Assembly (NCBI RefSeq): GCF_024231755.1
Contig: NZ_JAAEQH010000333.1
Location: forward strand, 1 to 35,644
DNA length: 35,644 nucleotides
Source: Neptuniibacter sp.
GTDB taxonomy: Bacteria > Pseudomonadota > Gammaproteobacteria > Pseudomonadales > Balneatricaceae
Direction of reading: 5' to 3'
A model generated the notes under the pieces. It saw only the letters and a program-made list of their open reading frames with translations. It searched no databases and was not told where the DNA came from. Positions within the stretch are counted from its first letter, which is position 1; every line of letters begins with the position of its first letter. The position numbers were made by a program, and so were the translations under genes. Shown piece by piece: positions 1 through 8,093 of this stretch.

Positions 1-323
1 ACATCCTTAGCTTGAGGAACTGCACCCGGCTTACCTAAACGCAGACGCAACCACTTAACAGAAAACTCTTTCATCACCAGTTCAGCAATCTGCTCAGCCA
101 TGGTTTCCACCAACAAAAACTCACTTTGTTCAATAAACTCAATCAGACGATCAGATACAGATTTGTAGTTCAGGGTGTTTTCAACATCTTCTGTATTAGC
201 GGCCTGACGGATATCGGTAGCCATCTCAAGATCCAGATTCACCACCTGACGGATCTCCCGCTCCCAGTCATAGATACCTATAACCGTTTCCACCTCTAAC
301 TCACGTATGTAAACTAAGTCCAT
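1..323 (-). CDS. folB: Dihydroneopterin aldolase FolB (3' end cut by window edge)
   Basis: Dihydroneopterin aldolase splits 7,8-dihydroneopterin into 6-hydroxymethyl-dihydropterin and glycolaldehyde in cytoplasmic folate synthesis. Reading the minus strand from the ATG at 323-321 gives 107 complete codons. They begin MDLVYIRELEVETVIGIYDW and contain the family's substrate region (IGIYDWER, Glu21 and Arg22) and the LRLGKPGA segment, whose Lys98 matches the catalytic lysine. The usual length is about 118-120 residues, so only some 10 C-terminal residues are missing at the left edge. It is divergent from plsY with only 33 bp between the starts, a common arrangement in gammaproteobacteria. The SD is weak (AGGTT upstream). 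Identification is secure. Confidence 0.93.
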   Translation of the reverse strand, partial: MDLVYIRELEVETVIGIYDWEREIRQVVNLDLEMATDIRQAANTEDVENTLNYKSVSDRLIEFIEQSEFLLVETMAEQIAELVMKEFSVKWLRLRLGKPGAVPQAKD

Positions 324-356
324 TCTGGAACCTGTAACTATTTTTTCTGATTTCAT

Positions 357-944
357 ATGAACGACTCAGTAACGCTAACAATTGGCCTAGCCCTGCTAGC
401 CTACCTCTGGGGATCAATTCCCACAGCGGTACTGGTCTGTCATGCCTTTGATATTCCCGATCCCAGAAAACAGGGGTCAGGCAATCCAGGCACAACTAAT
501 GTGTTACGTATCGGCACGCGTAAGGCAGCCGCATACACCCTCTTAGGAGACGCCGGCAAAGGTTTTCTTGCCGTACTCCCATGTTTGCTGCTTGAGCTAG
601 GCGAACTGGAAAAGTCCCTCTGCTGTCTAGCAGCCATTTCCGGGCATCTATTTCCCGCTTTATCCTCGTTTAAAGGAGGAAAAGGTGTCGCCACCACCTT
701 TGGAGCATGCATTGGCCTTTTCTGGCCTCTGGCGATTGTCCAGCTACTCTGCTGGGGTCTTATCGCAGCTATCGGCAGGATCTCTTCTCTTGCCTCCATA
801 GGTACTGCATTGATTGCACCTATTTTTATCTGGCTAACCGCCCCAGAGTATCTATTTACCCTATGGTTGATTGCTGCCCTATTACTATTCAGCCACCGCA
901 GTAATATTCAAAACCTGCTGCACGGCCAGGAACCTCGCCTTTAA
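357..944 (+). CDS. plsY: Glycerol-3-phosphate acyltransferase PlsY
   Basis: PlsY is the inner-membrane enzyme that moves an acyl group from acyl-phosphate to glycerol-3-phosphate, the first step of phospholipid synthesis. The 195-residue length is typical and the protein is hydrophobic with about five membrane segments. All the family signature loops are present: GSIPTA near residue 19, GSGNPGTTNVLR near residues 40-52, HLFP...FKGGKGVAT near residues 96-113, and a terminal HRSNIQNLLHG. The start ATG lies 33 bp from the divergent folB start. The gene ends 10 bp before the end of the convergent tsaD, and I see no clear terminator between them. Confidence 0.96.
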   Translation: MNDSVTLTIGLALLAYLWGSIPTAVLVCHAFDIPDPRKQGSGNPGTTNVLRIGTRKAAAYTLLGDAGKGFLAVLPCLLLELGELEKSLCCLAAISGHLFPALSSFKGGKGVATTFGACIGLFWPLAIVQLLCWGLIAAIGRISSLASIGTALIAPIFIWLTAPEYLFTLWLIAALLLFSHRSNIQNLLHGQEPRL

Positions 945-954
945 ATTAACAGCC

Positions 955-1983
955 TTAAATTGGCTCAAGGGTATCCAGAGGCCAACGTGGCTTGGTTACA
1001 ATACATAGATCACTTTGCTGTCCTGCCAATAATCGCTGGCAACCCGCATAAGCGATCATTGCCCCATTATCGGTACAAAATTCAGGGCGCGCATAAAACA
1101 GTTTTGAGCGTTCTTTCTCCACCATCACTTCGAGTCGCTCACGTAAACGCTGATTAGCACTTACCCCACCAGCGATGATCAACTGCTTAAAGCCTGTATG
1201 CTGTAGGGCACGGCGGCATTTAATCGCTAGCGTATCCACGACAGCTTCTTCAAAAGCCGCAGCAATATCACAGATAGTTTGTGGATCCAGCTGACCATTC
1301 TCATCACGATGATCGTTCGCTGTATTCAAGGTAAAAGTTTTCAGGCCTGAAAAACTGAAATCCATTCCAGGACGATCAGTCATCGGACGAGGAAAGCGGA
1401 AACGGGTGCGGTCACCTTGAGCTGCATGCTTGGCAATCAATGGGCCACCCGGATAGTCCAAGCCCATCATCTTGGCTGCTTTATCAAACGCTTCCCCAGC
1501 TGCATCATCCAGAGACTCGCCTAGCAGCTCATACTGGCCAATACCATCAACCCGAACTAACTGGGTGTGACCACCTGAAACAAGCAACGCGACAAAAGGG
1601 AATTCTGGTGGGTTGTCTTCCAGCATCGGAGCCAGTAGATGACCCTCCATATGATGCACGCCTATTGCAGGAACATCCCAGGCCATAGCCATAGCACGAC
1701 CAGTAGATGCACCTACCATCAGCGCTCCGATCAAACCTGGACCTGATGTATAAGCAACCGCATCCACATCACCTTTTTTTAATCCGGCTTTTTTAAAGGT
1801 TTCATCCAACAGCGGTAACAGCTTGCGAACATGATCACGAGAAGCTAATTCAGGTACGACGCCACCATACTCAGCGTGCATTTTCACCTGACTATATAAA
1901 GCATCCCCCAGCAAACCGTTTTCGCTGTCGTAGATTGCTATTCCGGTCTCATCACAGGAGGTCTCTATTCCCAGTACGCGCAT
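955..1983 (-). CDS. tsaD: tRNA threonylcarbamoyladenosine transferase subunit TsaD
   Basis: TsaD (Kae1/Gcp/YgjD family) works with TsaB and TsaE to transfer threonylcarbamoyl to A37 of ANN-decoding tRNAs in the cytoplasm. The protein opens with [14 protein letters not shown] and has the iron-binding H-x3-H pair in HHMEGH at His111 and His115, followed by the ASKHA nucleotide-binding segments ([29 protein letters not shown]). A GTG one codon upstream (1986) would give 343 residues. I prefer the ATG at 1983 (342 residues) because it gives the family's usual start and His111/His115 numbering. It faces plsY tail to tail and is divergent from the rpsU operon, as in many gammaproteobacteria. Confidence 0.95.
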   Translation of the reverse strand: MRVLGIETSCDETGIAIYDSENGLLGDALYSQVKMHAEYGGVVPELASRDHVRKLLPLLDETFKKAGLKKGDVDAVAYTSGPGLIGALMVGASTGRAMAMAWDVPAIGVHHMEGHLLAPMLEDNPPEFPFVALLVSGGHTQLVRVDGIGQYELLGESLDDAAGEAFDKAAKMMGLDYPGGPLIAKHAAQGDRTRFRFPRPMTDRPGMDFSFSGLKTFTLNTANDHRDENGQLDPQTICDIAAAFEEAVVDTLAIKCRRALQHTGFKQLIIAGGVSANQRLRERLEVMVEKERSKLFYARPEFCTDNGAMIAYAGCQRLLAGQQSDLCIVTKPRWPLDTLEPI

Positions 1984-2015
1984 CACTTACCCACAAGCCT
2001 AAGATTAATGGCGGC

Positions 2016-2043
2016 ATTATACACCTTGTTGGAGTGGTGTCCT
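2016..2043 (-). promoter_or_regulatory. Probable sigma70 promoter of tsaD
   Basis: On the minus strand, AGGACA (2043-2038, matching the GACA half of the -35 consensus) lies 16 bp from a perfect TATAAT (2021-2016). The predicted transcript would start about 25-30 nt before the tsaD ATG. The -35 lies in a perfect hairpin-forming repeat (GTGGTG-TCCT-CACCAC, 2034-2049), which could be an operator or chance. Confidence 0.5.
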
Positions 2044-2186
2044 CACCACGATATTAAAGCTAAAGATTTTAACGTTCACAGGGCAAGTCTCTAAACTATT
2101 GCTAGTCCCTCTCTTAATACAGAGCTTTTTAGGGTTCGCGATGGGGACATCGCTCCAACACTACAACCGAAAACCTGATTAACTGC

Positions 2187-2215
2187 TTTACTTAACCTTA
2201 GTAAAGGAATAGAAT
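2187..2215 (+). promoter_or_regulatory. Probable promoter of the rpsU-yqeY-dnaG(-rpoD) operon
   Basis: TTTACT (2187-2192), a 17-bp spacer and TAGAAT (2210-2215, 5 of 6 to the -10 consensus) lie upstream of rpsU. The expected start near 2222 leaves a leader of about 88 nt. The rest of the 1987-2309 gap holds the tsaD promoter and the leader hairpins; I see no other gene in it. Confidence 0.4.
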
Positions 2216-2222
2216 TTCGCGC

Positions 2223-2263
2223 CTGCCATAAAACCGTCTACTTTGTAGGCAGATAATTGGCAG
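2223..2263 (+). promoter_or_regulatory. Structured leader of rpsU with two alternative pairings
   Basis: The segment CTGCCA at 2223-2228 can pair either with GGCAG at 2248-2252, stacking near a CTAC-TTT-GTAG hairpin at 2238-2248, or with the full complement TGGCAG at 2258-2263. The two pairings exclude each other. This is seen directly, but a regulatory role is only inferred. Confidence 0.3.
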
Positions 2264-2309
2264 TATTTTAAAGTGGATTAACTAAACAATTTATAGGGTT
2301 TGTTCAAAC

Positions 2310-2525
2310 ATGCCAGCTGTAAAAGTTAAAGAAAACGAGCCATTTGATGTAGCTCTGCGTCGTTTCAAACGTTCTTGCGAAAAAGCAGGTATCCTGGCTG
2401 AAGTTCGTCGTCGTGAATTCTACGAGAAGCCAACTTCTGTTCGTAAGCGTAAAGCTGCTGCTGCAGTGAAGCGTCACGCTAAAAAAGTATCTCGCGAAAA
2501 CGCTCGTCGCGTTCGCCTGTACTAA
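2310..2525 (+). CDS. rpsU: 30S ribosomal protein bS21
   Basis: bS21 is a small basic protein of the 30S subunit, near the anti-Shine-Dalgarno end of 16S rRNA, that is needed for initiation on natural mRNAs. The 71-residue length is standard. The start [20 protein letters not shown], the central [11 protein letters not shown] and the Arg/Lys-rich tail ending RRVRLY are diagnostic. It is the first gene of the macromolecular-synthesis operon, with a 43-bp gap to yqeY and no clear terminator after it. Confidence 0.97.
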   Translation: MPAVKVKENEPFDVALRRFKRSCEKAGILAEVRRREFYEKPTSVRKRKAAAAVKRHAKKVSRENARRVRLY

Positions 2526-2568
2526 TCCACGAGATTTAAGATCCCATCCGGTTAAATAGAGGCCTCCC

Positions 2569-3018
2569 ATGTCAGAGCTAAAGCAGCAGATCACTACAGA
2601 GATGAAAGCTGCCATGCGTGCTAAAGATAAAGCACGTTTAGCAACTATTCGCATGATGCTGGCTGAACTCAAGCGTATCGAAGTCGATGAACGTATTGAG
2701 CTGGATGACACAAGAGTGCTGGCGGTGCTGGATAAAATGTCCAAGCAGCGCCGCGACTCGATCTCGCAATTTGAAGAAGCGGCACGTATGGATCTTGCAG
2801 ATGCTGAGCGACAGGAGCTGGAGGTGATTAAAACTTTCCTGCCGCAACCGCTAACCGATGAGGAGATTGCAGGCCTCGTAAAACAAGCTGCAGAACAATC
2901 CGGCGCACAGTCTATGCAGGACATGGGCAAAGTTATGGGGATTCTCAAACCCCAGATTCAAGGTCGCGCCGATATGGGTACAGTATCTCAACTCGTAAAA
3001 GCCCAGCTATCCGGTTAA
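2569..3018 (+). CDS. yqeY: GatB/YqeY domain protein YqeY
   Basis: This is a 149-residue cytoplasmic protein of the YqeY family, homologous to the C-terminal tRNA-binding tail domain of the GatB amidotransferase subunit. Its own function is not established. Family features seen are the start LKQQITTEMKAAMRAKDK, the ARLATIRMMLAELKRIEVDE segment, the FLPQPLTDEEI segment in the middle and a C-terminal MGKVMGILKPQIQGRADM. A GAGG ribosome binding site lies just before the ATG. The position between rpsU and dnaG (gaps 43 and 32 bp) is the usual one in Pseudomonas-like gammaproteobacteria, so it is co-transcribed with replication and transcription genes. Confidence 0.93.
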   Translation: MSELKQQITTEMKAAMRAKDKARLATIRMMLAELKRIEVDERIELDDTRVLAVLDKMSKQRRDSISQFEEAARMDLADAERQELEVIKTFLPQPLTDEEIAGLVKQAAEQSGAQSMQDMGKVMGILKPQIQGRADMGTVSQLVKAQLSG

Positions 3019-3050
3019 ACTGCCGCTGAACATAATCAGCAGCACACTCC

Positions 3051-5024
3051 ATGGCCGGACGAATACCTCAGCATTTTATTGATGACCTGTTAGCCCGCAT
3101 CAACATAATTGATGTGCTGGACGGTCGTGTCCAGAAGCTGAAACGCACCGGCAAAAACTACTCAGGCCTCTGCCCTTTCCATAAAGAGAAAACACCCTCT
3201 TTCACTGCCAATCAGGAAAAACAGTTCTACTACTGCTTTGGCTGCGGGGCTGGCGGCAATGCGCTTGGCTTTATGATGGAGTACGAAAACCTCAACTTCC
3301 CTGAAGCAGTTGAGGAGCTGGCGAAAATTGCAGGCATGGAAGTTCCACGAGACGACTCCCCACAACAGCGCGAAAAAGACCAGCAGCTGAAAAAGCTCTA
3401 TGACCTGCTGACCGAAGCCGGTCAATTCTATGAAGAACAACTGCGCAGCAATGAAAATCGCAGCGATGCCGTTAGCTATCTAAAGTCACGTGGTTTAACC
3501 GGACAGGCCGCCAAAGCCTTCAGTATCGGATATGCCCCCTCGGGTTGGGATAACCTAATAAAAGCGTTAAGTGGTGGCGATGAAAAAGCCATCAAACTTC
3601 TTGAAGAAGCAGGCATGGTGATTCATAACGAAGAGCGCGACAGTCGTTATGATCGTTTCCGTAATCGCATCATGTTCCCGATCCGCGATCAGCGTGGTCG
3701 GGTAATTGCCTTCGGTGGCCGTGTATTGGGTGACGATAAACCCAAGTACCTAAACTCCCCGGAAACGCCTACCTTCCATAAAAGCCGTGAGCTATATGGC
3801 CTGTATGAAGCCCGCAAGCACAACAGCAAACTCGATCGCTTAATCATTGTTGAAGGTTATATGGATGTAGTAGGACTCGCTCAATACGACATCCACTATG
3901 CTGTTGCCACACTCGGTACCGCGACCACAGCCCAACACCTGGAACGCCTTTTCAAAATGGTTCCAGAAGTGATTTTCTGTTTCGACGGCGATGATGCAGG
4001 TCGCGAAGCTGCGATGCGCGCTCTGAAAACCACCTTGCCTGTTATTGAAGATGGAAAAGAAGCCCGCTTCCTCTTTCTACCTGACGGAGAAGATCCCGAT
4101 AGCCTGGTAAGACAGGAAGGCAAAGAAGCCTTTACCGAAAGATTAAACACAGCTCTGCCACTTTCTGAATTTTTCTTTAAAAGTTATTCGGAAGATGCAG
4201 ACCTGGACAGCATGGATGGGCGTGCCCGCTTCAGTACAGAAGTGCTTCCCGCCATCAATTCGATGAAACCTAGCTTGCTACAACAGATGATGCTGGATCG
4301 AATTTGCGACATCACTCATCTATCCCTGGAGCAGATCCAGACAACGGTCAATTTCCATCAAGCTGTTAAGCCGGCAGAATCCAGCCGTGAAATGAGTCAG
4401 ACCGACACCCAGCCGTCAGATATATCAGAGTATGACTACTACCCAGCAGATACATCCTATTCTGAGCCTGCTGGCGATTATGATGATTTCCACGGGCATC
4501 AATACAACCAGCAAAGCAGTCATGAAAGCAGCTCACCAAAGCGGTTCCAAAATAATCAGGGCCGCAAGCCTTTCTCTCGTCCGACAAAAAATACCGAGCT
4601 GACCTTCGCTGAAAAAATCACATCTCTGCTGCTGCACTACCCGCAACTGGCGACTGAGTTTAATCTGCCTCAAGGCCTTTCAGATTCGACTGAACAAGAT
4701 ATAAAAGTTCTGCTACAGCTGGTTAATTATTATCAAGAAAATCCTAAATCATCGCTGGGACAACTGGCGGTTGATTGGCGCGAGAGTAGTGAACTATCTA
4801 ATACCATTATCAAACTCTATGAGATCTCCACCTCACTGGAGATCCACTCCGAGAATGAAGCACGCCAATATCTTAAAGATGCTCAGCACGGTCTTACTGA
4901 AAAGGCCCTGAACTTCGAAATTTCTGAGCTACAGAAGAAACATCAACTCAGCAACGAAGAAAAGGTACGCCTGGTGGAAAAAATGCAGCAACTCCACCAG
5001 TTAAAATCCGGTTCAAGGCAATAA
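3051..5024 (+). CDS. dnaG: DNA primase DnaG
   Basis: DnaG makes RNA primers at the replication fork. The 657-residue protein has the three expected parts. The N-terminal CHC2 zinc finger has Cys41, His44, Cys62 and Cys65 (CPFHKEKTPSF, then YYCFGCGAGG). The RNA-polymerase core includes a TOPRIM fold starting near residue 260, with the acidic motifs IIVEGYMDVV and FCFDGDDAGRE. The C-terminal helical DnaB-interaction domain covers about residues 510-657. A Ser/Asp/Gln/Tyr-rich linker at about residues 435-510 is longer and less conserved than the rest. The start MAGRIPQHFIDDLLARINI matches the family. It lies 32 bp after yqeY. Confidence 0.97.
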   Translation: MAGRIPQHFIDDLLARINIIDVLDGRVQKLKRTGKNYSGLCPFHKEKTPSFTANQEKQFYYCFGCGAGGNALGFMMEYENLNFPEAVEELAKIAGMEVPRDDSPQQREKDQQLKKLYDLLTEAGQFYEEQLRSNENRSDAVSYLKSRGLTGQAAKAFSIGYAPSGWDNLIKALSGGDEKAIKLLEEAGMVIHNEERDSRYDRFRNRIMFPIRDQRGRVIAFGGRVLGDDKPKYLNSPETPTFHKSRELYGLYEARKHNSKLDRLIIVEGYMDVVGLAQYDIHYAVATLGTATTAQHLERLFKMVPEVIFCFDGDDAGREAAMRALKTTLPVIEDGKEARFLFLPDGEDPDSLVRQEGKEAFTERLNTALPLSEFFFKSYSEDADLDSMDGRARFSTEVLPAINSMKPSLLQQMMLDRICDITHLSLEQIQTTVNFHQAVKPAESSREMSQTDTQPSDISEYDYYPADTSYSEPAGDYDDFHGHQYNQQSSHESSSPKRFQNNQGRKPFSRPTKNTELTFAEKITSLLLHYPQLATEFNLPQGLSDSTEQDIKVLLQLVNYYQENPKSSLGQLAVDWRESSELSNTIIKLYEISTSLEIHSENEARQYLKDAQHGLTEKALNFEISELQKKHQLSNEEKVRLVEKMQQLHQLKSGSRQ

Positions 5025-5090
5025 ATTACCCGCTAATGCTTGAAAAACTGCACCACGCCCTCATTTAGCTCTTAAGACTTACTTAAATAT

Positions 5091-5173
5091 TCAGCAAGTT
5101 GCTGAAAAATAGTCTATTTTTAACTTGTAATTGAGCTTTGAGCACCCAGCCTATTTTCCTAGCAAAATAGCTG
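5091..5173. repeat. Three inverted repeats in the dnaG-rpoD gap
   Basis: Three separate palindromes lie in 83 bp. TCAGCAA-G-TTGCTGA is at 5091-5105. AAAAATAG-T-CTATTTTT overlaps it at 5105-5121. A 10-bp stem-loop follows, with CAGC(C)TATTTT at 5147-5157 against AAAATAGCTG at 5164-5173 and one bulged C. The first two have a single central base, which suits protein-binding sites or cruciforms better than RNA hairpins. The third lies just upstream of the rpoD -10 box. No function can be assigned. Confidence 0.6.
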
Positions 5174-5188
5174 CGTCGCCGCTATAAT
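5160..5188 (+). promoter_or_regulatory. Internal promoter for rpoD
   Basis: A perfect TATAAT lies at 5183-5188; 17 bp upstream the only hexamer is the poor TAGCAA (5160-5165), so an activator or weak basal use is likely. A transcript would start near 5195. The far-upstream ATG at 5187 would then be outside this mRNA, which supports the 5235 start. Internal rpoD promoters are known in this operon in other gammaproteobacteria. Confidence 0.45.
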
Positions 5189-5234
5189 GGCCTGCTCGAA
5201 TTTTCATCTATTTTTTCATCAAGTCACAGGTCCT

Positions 5235-7046
5235 ATGTCCGATACTTCTCAGCAACAGCAGTCTCGTCTTAAGGAATTGATCGCCCGCGGTAAAGAACAG
5301 GGTTACCTAACCTACTCAGAGGTTAATGACCACCTGCCACAGGATATTGCAGATCCCGATCAGGTAGAAGATATCATCCGCATGATCAATGACATGGGTA
5401 TCTCCGTGTCTGAAGAAGCACCGGATGCAGAAACACTGCTGATGACAGAGGGTGATTCTGCGGAAGAAGCAGACGAGGAAGCCGTTGCCGCACTGGCAGC
5501 AGTAGAATCCGATGCTGGCCGTACCACTGACCCAGTCCGTATGTATATGCGTGAGATGGGTACAGTTGAGCTGCTGACCCGTGAAGGCGAAATCAGCATT
5601 GCCAAACGTATCGAAGAAGGCCTGCGCGAAGTTATGTCTGCAGTTGCCTGCTTCCCTGGCACAGTTGACTCCATTCTTGCTGCTTACGACCTGACCATAG
5701 AAGAAGAAGGCCGTTTAAGTGATATCTTCAGTGGTTATATTGACGCTGATGATGACGAAATCATCCCTCCTGCCGCTCAAGTTACCGGTGATGAAGAAGA
5801 GGATGATGAGGATGACGAAGACGAAAAAGAGAAAGGCCCTGACCCAGAAGAAGCCGCTCGTCGCTTCGGTCTTGTACGCGACGCTCTGGAAGCGCTCTAT
5901 GCCGCTATAGAGAAAGATGGCCGAGACAGCAAAGCATTTGGCGATGCCCAAATTGCTGTTAGCGAAGCATTCGCTCCGATCAAACTGTCACCGCGTTATT
6001 ATGATGCACTGGTTGAACGTATTCGTGGCACCATCAATAACGTTCGCGCCCAGGAACGCACGATTATGCGTATCTGTACGCAGCGCGCAAAAATGCCACG
6101 TAAGGTATTTATAAAAGAATTCCCTGGCAATGAAACCAACCCAGACTGGTTTAAAACGGTTATTGATTCGGGCGAAGATTACTCCCGCGCAATCAAGACT
6201 AACCTGATTGAACTGAAACGTGCACAGAAAAAACTGATCCAAGCAGAACATGACACTTGCATTAGTTTGGCAGAGATTAAAGAAGTTAACCGTCGCATGT
6301 CGATCGGTGAAGCTCGTGCCCGCCGCGCGAAGAAAGAGATGGTGGAAGCCAACCTACGTCTGGTTATCTCTATCGCTAAGAAATACACAAACCGTGGCCT
6401 GCAGTTCCTTGACCTAATTCAGGAAGGCAACATCGGTCTGATGAAAGCGGTTGATAAGTTTGAATATCGCCGTGGTTATAAGTTCTCCACCTACGCAACC
6501 TGGTGGATTCGTCAGGCGATCACTCGCTCTATTGCCGACCAGGCACGTACTATCCGTATTCCGGTTCATATGATCGAAACGATCAACAAACTGAATCGTA
6601 TCTCCCGTCAGATGCTGCAGGAAATGGGTCGCGAAGCTACTCCTGAAGAGCTGGCAGAACGTATGGAGATGCCGGAAGACAAGGTACGCAAAGTTCTGAA
6701 GATCGCTAAAGAACCTATCTCAATGGAAACGCCAATCGGTGACGATGAAGATTCCAGCCTGGGTGACTTTATTGAAGACGTTACCATCTCTTCACCCGTT
6801 GATTCCGCTACAGGCGAAGGTCTGCGCGAAGCAACCCGTGAGGTTCTAGCAGGCCTGACAGTACGTGAATCTAAAGTACTGCGTATGCGTTTCGGTATCG
6901 AAATGAACACCGACCACACTCTCGAAGAAGTTGGTAAACAGTTTGACGTTACCCGTGAGCGTATCCGTCAGATCGAAGCCAAAGCCCTGCGCAAACTACG
7001 TCACCCAAGCCGCTCTGAACACCTGCGCGGCTTCCTGGACGAGTAG
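5235..7046 (+). CDS. rpoD: RNA polymerase primary sigma factor RpoD (sigma70)
   Basis: This is the housekeeping sigma factor that directs RNA polymerase to -35/-10 promoters. The chosen ATG (603 residues, SD CAGG) gives the family start, with [20 protein letters not shown] of region 1.1. Region 1.2 ([11 protein letters not shown]) follows, then an acidic non-conserved stretch ([15 protein letters not shown]). Regions 2.1-2.4 include [18 protein letters not shown] and [17 protein letters not shown]. Region 3 comes next, and region 4.2 ([18 protein letters not shown]) lies near the end. An in-frame ATG at 5187 would add 16 unconserved residues and overlaps the -10 box, so I reject it. The gene is last in the operon and is followed by a hairpin terminator. 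Confidence 0.97.
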   Translation: MSDTSQQQQSRLKELIARGKEQGYLTYSEVNDHLPQDIADPDQVEDIIRMINDMGISVSEEAPDAETLLMTEGDSAEEADEEAVAALAAVESDAGRTTDPVRMYMREMGTVELLTREGEISIAKRIEEGLREVMSAVACFPGTVDSILAAYDLTIEEEGRLSDIFSGYIDADDDEIIPPAAQVTGDEEEDDEDDEDEKEKGPDPEEAARRFGLVRDALEALYAAIEKDGRDSKAFGDAQIAVSEAFAPIKLSPRYYDALVERIRGTINNVRAQERTIMRICTQRAKMPRKVFIKEFPGNETNPDWFKTVIDSGEDYSRAIKTNLIELKRAQKKLIQAEHDTCISLAEIKEVNRRMSIGEARARRAKKEMVEANLRLVISIAKKYTNRGLQFLDLIQEGNIGLMKAVDKFEYRRGYKFSTYATWWIRQAITRSIADQARTIRIPVHMIETINKLNRISRQMLQEMGREATPEELAERMEMPEDKVRKVLKIAKEPISMETPIGDDEDSSLGDFIEDVTISSPVDSATGEGLREATREVLAGLTVRESKVLRMRFGIEMNTDHTLEEVGKQFDVTRERIRQIEAKALRKLRHPSRSEHLRGFLDE

Positions 7047-7070
7047 TAAATACTTTTAAATCAAAACCTT

Positions 7071-7113
7071 GTGCCCATGATTCCTTGCCGGTATCATGGG
7101 CCACCTCAATTTT
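7071..7113 (+). terminator. Rho-independent terminator after rpoD
   Basis: GTGCCCATGAT (7071-7081) pairs with ATCATGGGCCAC (7093-7104), giving an 11-bp stem with one bulge and an 11-nt loop, followed by the modest T-run CAATTTT. It ends just before the tRNA gene, so the tRNA may also be transcribed by read-through. Confidence 0.6.
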
Positions 7114-7115
7114 GG

Positions 7116-7192
7116 GGGCCTTTAGCTCAGTTGGTTAGAGCATCCGACTCATAATCGGCAGGTCCTGGGTTCGAGTCCCGGAAGGCCCACCA
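7116..7192 (+). tRNA. tRNA with CAT anticodon (tRNA-Ile2 or elongator tRNA-Met)
   Basis: This is a 77-nt tRNA with encoded CCA (7190-7192). The acceptor GGGCCTT (7116-7122) pairs with AAGGCCC (7182-7188), the discriminator is A, and the D-arm is GCTCAGTTGGTTAGAGC. The anticodon loop CTCATAA carries CAT, and the T-arm is CTGGG-TTCGAGT-CCCGG. CAT anticodons occur in initiator Met, elongator Met and lysidine-modified Ile2. The A-U first T-loop-side features and the GG acceptor exclude a typical initiator. The CGA/TCG anticodon stem resembles E. coli ileX, which also lies near rpoD, so Ile2 (lysidine by TilS, reading AUA) is slightly favoured. The choice is not settled from sequence by eye. Confidence 0.93.
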
Positions 7193-7360
7193 TCCCACAG
7201 CTCACACAACGTTCTGTTTCATTTCACTGCTAAGCAATTCGTACTACGCAATACTTTTACTACGGACCATTCAAGCTTGAAGCTACTTAGTTATGGCAGC
7301 TTTCTGTGCCAACTAATATCCGCGGATACTCGCTCGTAACTAACCTGATACAAGTAATCA

Positions 7361-7390
7361 TTGAACTAACCTATCACCCATGTAGATATT
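7361..7390 (+). promoter_or_regulatory. Possible promoter of pqqA
   Basis: TTGAAC (7361-7366) lies 16 bp from TAGATA (7383-7388), about 65 bp before the pqqA start. The -10 match is weak. The rest of 7193-7360 shows nothing I can support. Confidence 0.3.
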
Positions 7391-7455
7391 ATTAATACGA
7401 CATATCTGCTCTTCACATCTATATTCATAGTTACTCAAAGAGCAGGAGATGCAAT

Positions 7456-7530
7456 ATGAAGTGGTCAAAACCTAGCTATAACGATCTGCGTATTGGTTTC
7501 GAAGTAACAATGTACTTTGCCAATCGGTGA
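7456..7530 (+). CDS. pqqA: PqqA, PQQ precursor peptide (orphan)
   Basis: PqqA is the ribosomally made peptide from which the redox cofactor pyrroloquinoline quinone is built. PqqE, with the chaperone PqqD, cross-links the Glu and Tyr side chains, and the cofactor is then excised and completed by PqqB, C and related enzymes. The 24-residue peptide starts MKWSKPSYN and ends with [15 protein letters not shown], nearly the Pseudomonas PqqA ending. The two substrate residues are Glu16 and Tyr20 in the E-V-T-M-Y core. An AGGAG ribosome binding site (7444-7448) is spaced 7 nt from the ATG, and a strong terminator begins 8 nt after the TGA. No pqqB, C, D or E lies within the window, so the gene is isolated between the tRNA and an RNase gene. 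It could be the only pqqA or an extra copy. Confidence 0.92.
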   Translation: MKWSKPSYNDLRIGFEVTMYFANR

Positions 7531-7537
7531 TCCCTGG

Positions 7538-7567
7538 TTCGGGTGAAATGGAAATCACCCGAATTTT
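7538..7567 (+). terminator. Rho-independent terminator of pqqA
   Basis: TTCGGGTGA (7538-7546) and TCACCCGAA (7555-7563) form a perfect 9-bp stem with an 8-nt loop, followed by TTTT. It starts 8 nt after the pqqA stop and makes pqqA a single-gene transcript of about 150 nt or less. Confidence 0.85.
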
Positions 7568-7636
7568 CCCGCCGACTCAAGCGCGGTTCAGCCAGTAACG
7601 ACCTGCTAATGCACTTATGAGTCCATAAACCATGCT

Positions 7637-7677
7637 CCAGCAGTATTACAACACTATAATACTTCTGGTGATTTTTT
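7637..7677 (+). terminator. Second terminator-like hairpin downstream of pqqA
   Basis: CCAG-C-AGTATTA (7637-7648) pairs with TAATACT-T-CTGG (7657-7668), giving 11 pairs and one mismatch, followed by A and six Ts at 7671-7677. No gene lies between it and the pqqA terminator. It may be a back-up terminator or the 3' end of a small RNA. Confidence 0.6.
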
Positions 7678-8093
7678 GATCTAGGCACTTTGTTGAGGGT
7701 TTGATCAGTGGTAGAATTGCGCCGCTATATAGGTCATATGTAGCATGAGAGTATGCGCACACGGACTGTGCAAGCTCTCATTAAAATTTCAAACCCTTTC
7801 TTACTTACGGACAAGGTTCTACATTCATTGAAATGTATACCCCTAGAGGTTAGGCGGCTTGCCCCACTCTAGTGAGAGTTGTAAAACATTTATTGGTAAA
7901 TGAACATATCGCACAAGGATCGTGCAACTTTGTTTTCGTCCTTTTACGCCCTGCATCATTGCACCGAAATGCGCTGATTGATGAAGTATTTACCCCCTTT
8001 ATAAGATCAATCATCTCAAAATAACCCACACACCCTTTCTTCGTAGCACAAACAATAGCCCTACTAAAAACCACAGTGTTTACCGTAAAACTC
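7678..8093. other. Intergenic stretch without a supportable gene; one structured element
   Basis: No reading frame here has family features or a convincing ribosome binding site. The one notable element is a two-part stem-loop at 7746-7780 (TGAGAG with CTCTCA outside, GCACA with TGTGC inside) followed by TTAAAATTTC. It is preceded by TTGATC (7701-7706) and TATATA (7726-7731), 19 bp apart. This could be a very short small-RNA gene on the plus strand, but the spacing is long and the T-run poor. The rest, which would be the 3' flank of the minus-strand RNase, shows nothing I can name. Confidence 0.3.

Noticed and set aside
5187..5234. Longer rpoD start at ATG 5187
   Set aside because: The 16 extra residues are not in the family, the ATG overlaps the TATAAT at 5183-5188, and the ATG at 5235 has an SD and gives the conserved N-terminus.
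7476..7688. 70-codon minus-strand frame over pqqA
   Set aside because: It is antisense to pqqA and its terminator, has no recognisable features, and the plus-strand peptide matches PqqA clearly.
7850..8074. 74-codon minus-strand frame downstream of the RNase gene
   Set aside because: There is no family resemblance, no convincing SD, and the Cys/Arg/Thr-rich composition looks like non-coding DNA.
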